The notes beneath the pieces are model-generated. The model searched no databases. It was not told where the DNA came from and was given only the letters and a program-made list of their open reading frames with translations. Shown here one piece after another: positions 32,730-38,448 of a stretch of DNA of 38,448 nt; the first letter of the stretch is position 1; each line of letters opens with the position of its first letter. The translations under genes were made by a program, and so were the position numbers. The DNA comes from Methanobrevibacter sp. (GTDB lineage Archaea > Methanobacteriota > Methanobacteria > Methanobacteriales > Methanobacteriaceae): positions 1 through 38,448 of the forward strand of contig NZ_JAFRJO010000048.1 of NCBI RefSeq assembly GCF_017432245.1, written 5' to 3'.

Positions 32730-33656
32730 ATGACAGAACCTCAAAATAATGCAAAAAATGATGAATATATTGATAGTTTAAAAGATGAAATAAGCTATTT
32801 AAAGGAGATTCTAGCCAGCAAACTCTTTGAAGAAGATAATTTGATAAATTTCACTTGCAGGGAAATTGAAACAGATTATTCCTTGAAATTTGGAGTTTAC
32901 AAATACAAGATAAAGGATTATAAGATTAAAATCAAGAAAACAAAAAGAACAATTGAATTGATAAAAAAAATGGCCAATCAACAATCATCCAATCAATTCA
33001 ATAAGGAAATGAGTGATTTAGAGGAAAATCAGATTAAGATCAATAAAACTAAAATCAATAAGCCAAAAATCAATATGAGTGAAATCGAAAGCCATATTGA
33101 AAATGAGTTTAAAGAGGAAGTTCTGGAATTGGAAACAGAAACTGCAAAAGTGAATATTCTAATTGAAGAACATAAAAACAATTTAAGTAAAAAACAGGAC
33201 TTCAAGGAATTGCACTCAATTTATAAGGATTGCATAAGAAAAATCCATCCTGATTTATTGCTTGAACCAACAGATTATGAAGAAAACTTATTCTATAGTT
33301 CTAAAGAGGCATATGAAGATAGGGATTTGGATGAATTGAAATCTGCACAAAATCTAATAGGCAGACATGAAATTGAAAATGAACCAAAAACCGTTGAAGA
33401 TTTTGAAAAACTAAGGAACAAACTTGAAATCAATATTGAATTGGAAGACAAAGAGATTTCAAATATAGTCAACTCCAAGCCATACACTCAACAGAAGTTC
33501 CTATTGGATACCAAAAAAGTGAATAACTATAGGGAAGGGCTGGTAACATCCTTATTGGAAGTTGAAAAAGAGTATATAAGGATCAATAAGGAATTAAGCG
33601 AATTAAAAAAAGAGAACAACCTTAGCTATAAATTGGATTTGACTAAAAATAATTAA
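32730..33656 (+). CDS. coiled-coil protein with a divergent J domain
   Basis: 308 cytosolic residues. Coiled coils at about 11-80 and 128-156 are followed by a J-domain-like segment (158-210): FKELHSIYKDCIRKIHPDLL with the signature HPD (173-175), then a second helix pair containing SKEAYEDRDLDELKSAQN, the AY-x(3)-DL-x-x-L pattern of bacterial short J domains. Another coiled coil ends the protein (270-295). J domains recruit and stimulate Hsp70 (DnaK). It lies 61 bases downstream of the surface-protein gene. I start at the ATG 32730-32732 with AAGGAG seven bases before; a TTG two codons upstream is disfavoured. The J assignment rests on motif and helix pattern only. Confidence 0.65.
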   Translation: MTEPQNNAKNDEYIDSLKDEISYLKEILASKLFEEDNLINFTCREIETDYSLKFGVYKYKIKDYKIKIKKTKRTIELIKKMANQQSSNQFNKEMSDLEENQIKINKTKINKPKINMSEIESHIENEFKEEVLELETETAKVNILIEEHKNNLSKKQDFKELHSIYKDCIRKIHPDLLLEPTDYEENLFYSSKEAYEDRDLDELKSAQNLIGRHEIENEPKTVEDFEKLRNKLEINIELEDKEISNIVNSKPYTQQKFLLDTKKVNNYREGLVTSLLEVEKEYIRINKELSELKKENNLSYKLDLTKNN

Positions 33657-33746
33657 AATTATTTTTTTAATAATTAATTTTTTTATCTATTATATTTTTT
33701 TTATTTATTAATTTTTAATTCATTAATTTTTAATTTATTAATTTTA

Positions 33747-34193
33747 TTAATTGCTGATTTTATTGGTGTTGAATAACATTACATAAGCATCAGATCCATC
33801 CTCATAATAATTAGGGACTTTTCTATCAATTTCAAAACCGAATTTTTGATAGAAGCTAACTGCAATTTCATTATGGGATTTCACTTCTAAACTTATCCTG
33901 TGAATATCGATATTATTGAATATGCTTATTGCCATCATAAGCAATCGGGTTGCTATATGCTGCCTGCGGAATTTTTTATCAACTGCAAGAGCAATTATAT
34001 GACCTAATCCTTCTTCTTTTACCCAAAAAATAATATATCCTACGATTTCACCATCTTCAACAGCTACAAGAAACCCTGCACCTATTTCATACAATTGCTG
34101 AAGAATGGCCAATTCATAAGGTGTGGAAAAGGATTCCACTTCAATTTGATATACTCTGGCCAAATCAGAAGGGACAAATTCACGAATAAACAT
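33747..34193 (-). CDS. rimI: GNAT N-acetyltransferase, RimI-type
   Basis: A 148-residue single-domain acetyltransferase like RimI/archaeal NAT, which acetylate protein N-termini using acetyl-CoA. Motifs: IREFVPSDLARVYQIEVESF (N-terminal), GYIIFWVKEEGLGHIIALAV (beta4), the acetyl-CoA loop KKFRRQHIATRLL, and LEVKSHNEIAVSFYQKFGFE. The loop normally reads R/Q-x-x-G-x-A/G; here the first glycine is His (RRQHIA), a change at a CoA-contact position. An in-frame TTG seven codons upstream (34212-34214) is less likely than the ATG. It is convergent with the J-domain gene across a T-rich 90-base spacer and divergent from the UPF0146 gene. Confidence 0.85.
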   Translation of the reverse strand: MFIREFVPSDLARVYQIEVESFSTPYELAILQQLYEIGAGFLVAVEDGEIVGYIIFWVKEEGLGHIIALAVDKKFRRQHIATRLLMMAISIFNNIDIHRISLEVKSHNEIAVSFYQKFGFEIDRKVPNYYEDGSDAYVMLFNTNKISN

Positions 34194-34404
34194 ATAAAAC
34201 ACTTTAAAAATCAATTAAATATTATTTTTTAATGATTATTTTTCCAATTGAAAATTACTATTAATATTATATAATTTACTCTATTTAAAAGATTTCTAAA
34301 AATAAACTAAATTAAAACCATAATGAATCAAAAAATAGAACATATTAAATTATTAAAAGATAAATACAATATTAAGGAATAAAAAAATTAAAAAAGGAAT
34401 AAAA

Positions 34405-34815
34405 ATGTGGAACGATTTAGAGGAATTCATTCTTAAATTAGCTATTGAAAATAGCGAAAAAACTGGCAAAAAAACAAAGATAGTTGAAATTGGAGCTGGA
34501 AAATTCCAAACAATATCTAAAAACTTAAGTGAAAACGAAAACATTGACATCATAATGACAGATATTAATCCTGCAAATGAAAATATTATTAAGGATGATG
34601 TTTTCAATCCAAATATGAATATCTATAAAGATGCAGACATTTTGTTTTCAATCAGACCTCCAGCAGAATTGCAGGAAGCCATTATGAAAATAAGGGATGA
34701 AGTTAATGCTACACTTATCATAAAGCCATTATTCAATGAAGATTTGAATATTAAAAGCAAAAAAATGAAACTAAAAAATTATAATCGTGCCTCATTTTAC
34801 ATATATGAAAGATAA
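34405..34815 (+). CDS. UPF0146 family protein
   Basis: 136 residues matching the archaeal UPF0146 family: MWNDLEEFILKLA at the start, KIVEIGAGKFQTISKNL (about 24-40), IDIIMTDINP (about 47-56), DADILFSIRPPAELQEAIMK, and a C-terminal RASFYIYER. The glycine-rich EIGAGKF strand-loop and the acidic TDIN at the end of the second strand resemble a reduced Rossmann methyltransferase half, but the protein is too short for a complete methyltransferase. Function is unknown. AAGGA precedes the ATG. It is divergent from rimI by 211 bases. Confidence 0.85.
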   Translation: MWNDLEEFILKLAIENSEKTGKKTKIVEIGAGKFQTISKNLSENENIDIIMTDINPANENIIKDDVFNPNMNIYKDADILFSIRPPAELQEAIMKIRDEVNATLIIKPLFNEDLNIKSKKMKLKNYNRASFYIYER

Positions 34816-34884
34816 AAAGTATTACACAAATTAAAATCTTAAATATTTAAATAAAATAAATTAAAGATATAAATTTACTAACTT

Positions 34885-34905
34885 ATTATTTTATATATAA
34901 ATATA
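34885..34905 (+). promoter_or_regulatory. candidate promoter of the P-type ATPase gene
   Basis: TTTTATATATAAATA is the strongest TATA match in the spacer before the ATPase gene, about 105 bases before the proposed start. It is followed by phased ATAAAT/AAATG repeats (34900-34935) whose meaning is unclear. Confidence 0.4.
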
Positions 34906-35006
34906 GATATAAATGTAAATATAAATTTAAATGAAAAAGAATATCAAAATGATGGAATTTCATCAAAAAAAACTATTTTTAGCTAATTAGGAACTTGGGG
35001 ATTATA

Positions 35007-37691
35007 TTGATAGACGAAATATTAAAACAGTACACCACTCAAAAAGAAGGGCTAAGCAGTGCTGAGGCCAATGCTCGATTAGAAAAGTATGGTCCAAATA
35101 AATTAAAAGAACAAAAGAAAAACAGCCCTTTAAAACTATTTTTATCCCAATTTTTAGATGTTTTAATATTCATGCTTATCATTGCAGCTATAGCAAGTTA
35201 TATGATTGGAAATCATTTGGATGCAATTGTCATACTGGTAGTTGTAATAATTAACTCAATAATCGGCTTCGTTCAGGAATACCGTGCAGAAAATGCTATG
35301 GAAAAGCTGAAAAGTTTAGTACATACAGATGCACATGTTAAAAGGGACAATACCCTTAAAAGGATTCCGAGTGAAAAACTTGTTCCTGGAGACATTGTAA
35401 TCCTTGAAGAGGGAGACAAAGTTCCTGCAGATATAATTCTAATTGAAACATATGATTTAGGAGTTGATGAATCATCCCTAACTGGAGAATCCACTTTAGT
35501 TAAAAAAGATACAAATTATGAAAACATTGAAGATTTCTCAAATAAAATTAAGGATATTCAAAAATATTCTAAAGAGGAGAATATACAATCTAAACTCGTA
35601 TCCATGAATTCCAATGTAATCTTTGGAAAAGGAATAGGAGTTGTAATAGCTACTGGAATGGAAACAAACATAGGTAGAATTGCTACCATGATTCAAGAAG
35701 ATGAAGAGGAAACTCCTTTAACTGTTAAAGTAGGAAAATTAGGTAAAAGAATTGGAATATTATCTATTATCGTATGTATTTTTGTATTCTTTATAGACTT
35801 TTTCCAAGCTATGGATATTCTTGAAAGCTTTATGACTGCAGTTTCTCTAGCTGTTGCAGCTATTCCAGAAGGTCTTCCAGCTGTTTTGACATTGACTTTA
35901 GCATTAGGAATGCAAAAAATGGCCAAATCCAATGCAATCGTTAAAAAATTGTCATCTGTAGAAACATTGGGATCTTGTACTTACATTTGTACAGATAAGA
36001 CTGGAACTTTAACAGAAAATAAGATGACTGTTAAAAAAACCTTATTAACTAACAGAGAACGTTCTACATTAATTGCTGGATTATGTAATGGAGTAAGATA
36101 CGAAGATGATGAGTTAATAGGAAACCCTACTGATTTGGCATCATACTACTTTGCACTTGATAACGATTTTGAAAAGCTTAAAACAGATAGGAATTTTGAA
36201 AAGGAATATGAAATTCCATTTGACAGCAATAGAAAAAGAATGACCTTCATTTACAGTGAAATAGATGAAGAAAGCAATGATAAAAATTATTATGTTCTAA
36301 CAAAAGGGGCTCCTGAAATAATTTTAGATTTATCTGATAAACTCGATTTCAATGGACATATAAACAATTTTGACCCTGGCACCAAAAAGGAAATAATGCG
36401 TGAAATTGACAGAATGACAAAAAGGTCATTAAGAGTCATAGCCCTTGCTTACAATAAAATTGATACTGAAGAGTATGAAAATGTTTTGGACTTAGACAAT
36501 AAGGAAATTGAAAAAGGAGATTCTGAAATTCATAGAACCTATTCCAAGAATAGGCATCATGGAGAGTCTTTTGAAAAAGATTTGATATTTGCAGGCCTTC
36601 TTGGAATTATGGACCCTCCGAGAGCAGAAGCCATTGACGCTATAGCAGATTGTCAAAAGGCAGGAATCAATGTAGTGATGATTACTGGAGACCACAAGGA
36701 TACTGCAACTGCAATAGCTATGGAATTAGGCATTCTCCCTAGAGACTATTATATCCATGAAGAAAATTATAATAATTCAATCCTAACTGGTCAGGAATTG
36801 GAGGATTTAAGTGATGATGAATACAATGAAATGGCAAAGGACATCAAGGTTTATGCAAGAGTATATCCTGAACAGAAAAGAAGAATCATAGAAGTTCTCC
36901 AAAACCATGGAGAAATCGTTTCAATGACTGGTGATGGTGTAAATGATGCGCCAGCGCTTAAAAAGGCTTCCATTGGAGTGGCTATGGGCAGTGGAACAGA
37001 TGTTACAAAAGAATCTGCAGATATGATCATACAGGATGATAACTTTGCTACAATAGTCTCTTCAATAAGGGAAGGAAGAACAATTTTTGATAACATTAAA
37101 AGATTTTTAAAATTCCAATTATCCACAAATATTGGAGCAATACTGACCATTACCATAGGGTCATTATTGCCAATCCCAACTCCATTCACCCCTATTCAAT
37201 TATTATGGATAAATATAATAATGGATGGGCCTCCAGCACAATCCTTAGGTTTGGAAGGGCCTGAAAAGGACATAATGAGAAGACCGCCTGAGAAAGGGGA
37301 ATTGATTAATAGAAAAACAATGATTAAGATAACAATTTCCGGAATTGTAATGGCAATTGGCACATTAGGACTATTCATTTATGAGTTAAATAATGGGGTA
37401 GGAGATATAAATACCAAGGCAATTACCGTTGCATTCACAGTCTTCGTATTGTATCAGCTGTTCAATGCATTGAATTACAGGTCCAACTCTAAAGATAGAA
37501 ACATTACCCTTTGGATTTCTCTTATTGGATCATTCATATTGCAGGTCCTTGTTATTTATGTTCCATTCCTTCAAACAATCTTCAAAACCTGTGCAATTGG
37601 CTTGTTTGATTGGATTTTAATTTTAATTATTTCAGCAATAATCTTAGTAACAGATAAAATTGCTAATCGTATTATTGATGGATACATTTAA
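35007..37691 (+). CDS. P-type cation ATPase, PMR1/SPCA-like (Ca2+/Mn2+)
   Basis: An 894-residue P2A ATPase with an N-terminal actuator-type start (YTTQKEGLSSAEANARLEKYGPN), TGES (about 159-162), helix 4 AAIPEGLPAV (about 284-293), phosphorylated Asp330 in DKTGTLT, KGAPE (nucleotide site), TGDGVNDAPALK and helix 6 INIIMDGPPAQSLGLE. PEGLP with NIIMDGPPAQSLG is the pattern of PMR1-type pumps, which have one Ca2+/Mn2+ site, rather than of SERCA. It exports cations from the cytosol. The N domain has an extra charged insertion (around residue 495-515, KEIEKGDSEIHRTYSKNRHH). No ATG is available; TTG at 35007-35009 with GGGGAT six bases upstream is preferred over TTG at 34995. Confidence 0.9.
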   Translation: MIDEILKQYTTQKEGLSSAEANARLEKYGPNKLKEQKKNSPLKLFLSQFLDVLIFMLIIAAIASYMIGNHLDAIVILVVVIINSIIGFVQEYRAENAMEKLKSLVHTDAHVKRDNTLKRIPSEKLVPGDIVILEEGDKVPADIILIETYDLGVDESSLTGESTLVKKDTNYENIEDFSNKIKDIQKYSKEENIQSKLVSMNSNVIFGKGIGVVIATGMETNIGRIATMIQEDEEETPLTVKVGKLGKRIGILSIIVCIFVFFIDFFQAMDILESFMTAVSLAVAAIPEGLPAVLTLTLALGMQKMAKSNAIVKKLSSVETLGSCTYICTDKTGTLTENKMTVKKTLLTNRERSTLIAGLCNGVRYEDDELIGNPTDLASYYFALDNDFEKLKTDRNFEKEYEIPFDSNRKRMTFIYSEIDEESNDKNYYVLTKGAPEIILDLSDKLDFNGHINNFDPGTKKEIMREIDRMTKRSLRVIALAYNKIDTEEYENVLDLDNKEIEKGDSEIHRTYSKNRHHGESFEKDLIFAGLLGIMDPPRAEAIDAIADCQKAGINVVMITGDHKDTATAIAMELGILPRDYYIHEENYNNSILTGQELEDLSDDEYNEMAKDIKVYARVYPEQKRRIIEVLQNHGEIVSMTGDGVNDAPALKKASIGVAMGSGTDVTKESADMIIQDDNFATIVSSIREGRTIFDNIKRFLKFQLSTNIGAILTITIGSLLPIPTPFTPIQLLWINIIMDGPPAQSLGLEGPEKDIMRRPPEKGELINRKTMIKITISGIVMAIGTLGLFIYELNNGVGDINTKAITVAFTVFVLYQLFNALNYRSNSKDRNITLWISLIGSFILQVLVIYVPFLQTIFKTCAIGLFDWILILIISAIILVTDKIANRIIDGYI

Positions 37692-37839
37692 ACTGATTCA
37701 TTAAAGGTTTAGATTTAAAAAAATTTAAAAAAATTATAAATAGTATATTAACAAAAATATTATTAAATAAAATTATAATTATTAATTAATTATTAAATTA
37801 ATTTTTAAATTAATTATTAATTTTTTTAGGAGGAATATT

Positions 37840-37950
37840 ATGAATTTAGTAGCAGATATTTTAAGTGGACTTTCATCTTTTGCACTTGTAATGATTGTAG
37901 GTTTCATTATTGTTGTTGCATTATTAACTGTAATAGCAAAAAAAGCTTAG
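37840..37950 (+). CDS. 36-residue single-pass membrane peptide
   Basis: ATG at 37840 opens 36 codons ending in TAG. The peptide starts MNLVADILSGLSSFAL, continues with a membrane helix (VMIVGFIIVVALLTVIA) and ends KKA. The SD AGGAGG lies six bases before the ATG, one of the best in the window. It is 148 bases after the Ca2+ ATPase on the same strand, so it may be a regulatory peptide for that pump, as phospholamban-type peptides are for SERCA, or have its own role. No homology is recognised. Confidence 0.7.
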   Translation: MNLVADILSGLSSFALVMIVGFIIVVALLTVIAKKA

Positions 37951-38448
37951 ATATTTTTTAATATTAATTTTCAAAATTAATATTATCATCATCAAATATT
38001 TACCACCATAACTAATTTTTTTATTCATCAAAAATCATTAACAAAATACTATTTTTTAATAAATTATTAAATTTTACTAACTGCATATAGATTACTATTT
38101 TTCAAAAATTATGATTGGGACATTATTTTAATTAAATGAAAAATAGCTGCAATTAAATTAAAAGTTTTATATAAAGTATACTTTTAATGAAAGTTATTAT
38201 TAATTAAACTATGATAAATTTTTTTATCAGAAAATTTAATTGAAAAAATGAATTTTTAATGAAAATTTTTAAAAATAATGGAAATTTTTTTTGAAAAAAT
38301 GTGAAAAATGAAAAATTCAAAAAAATCATATTAACTAAAAATTTTGAAAATTCATGGATCTGAAAAACTCAAAAATGAAAATTTTAAAAATTTAGAAAAT
38401 ATAGAAAATATAAAATATTTAGAAAATATAGAAAATTCAGATAATACA
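37951..38448. other. 498 bases without a recognisable gene
   Basis: Extremely A/T-rich. It contains a perfect 12-bp palindrome AAAGTATACTTT (38173-38184) next to a TATA-like TTTTATATAAA (about 38165-38175), a GATAAA-TTTT-TTTATC hairpin (38213-38228), and, at the window edge, a 27-base direct repeat (38391-38417 and from 38418). Every frame is broken by stops. The promoter-like element may belong to a gene or RNA beyond the window. Confidence 0.45.

Noticed and set aside
1-38448. tRNA, rRNA, insertion sequences, prophage or defence genes
   Set aside because: No transposase, integrase, restriction, Cas or toxin-antitoxin protein was recognised among the frames, and the spacers lack GC-rich tRNA-like blocks.

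Overview
The window looks like chromosomal DNA of a Methanobacteriales archaeon, most likely Methanobrevibacter. It is strongly AT-rich with A/T-dense spacers and has TATA-box promoters and Shine-Dalgarno motifs of the AGGAGGTGAT type. It carries six genes found essentially only in methanogens (methanogenesis marker proteins 2, 3, 5, 6, 15 and 17), an archaeal Nob1 and a cell-surface protein with a pseudomurein-binding-like segment. I see no rRNA, tRNA, CRISPR array, insertion sequence, integrase or prophage. This is mostly core chromosome with a few lineage-specific surface and unknown genes.

Layout. 1-837: 5' part of mtnA (minus strand, cut by the window edge). 838-1714: long spacer with hairpins and a possible 25-residue membrane peptide. 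1715-4020: a zinc alcohol dehydrogenase and a stand-alone nifB. 4356-8858: compact minus-strand operon mmp3-mmp6-mmp5-mmp15-mmp17, tied to activation of methyl-coenzyme M reductase (MCR). 9096-11424: polar amino-acid ABC transporter, with a strong stem-loop between the binding-protein gene and the permease gene. 11911-15591: mmp2, a DUF2117 protein with an unusual acidic repeat tail, and nob1. 15777-16890: moaB facing a secreted Asp/Glu-rich wall protein. 17158-17992: PRC-barrel protein and pyrE. 18244-20018: sodium/solute symporter with a 37-residue accessory peptide, divergent from an arylacetate-type CoA ligase and ACT-domain pair (20526-22305). 22557-23837: glutamate/aspartate-type symporter. 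24064-28783: carA, carB and a small unknown gene. 29219-30521: three unknown genes, two of them membrane proteins. 30704-33656: zinc ribbon, coiled coil, surface protein and J-domain protein. 33747-34815: rimI and UPF0146. 35007-37691: PMR1-type Ca2+/Mn2+ ATPase. 37840-37950: a 36-residue membrane peptide, followed by about 500 bases without a gene.

How it fits together. The most telling neighbourhood is 3130-8858: NifB, which builds the carbide-centred 8Fe core of nitrogenase cofactor, sits just downstream of the MCR-activation genes, with no nitrogenase genes in view. With the report that the MCR activation complex holds nitrogenase-precursor-like iron-sulfur clusters, this suggests that NifB here serves MCR. 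The other candidates for undescribed biology are the divergent surface/J-domain locus at 29219-33656, the symporter/arylacetate-ligase intergenic region with a duplicated inverted-repeat motif, and the acidic repeat tail on the DUF2117 protein.
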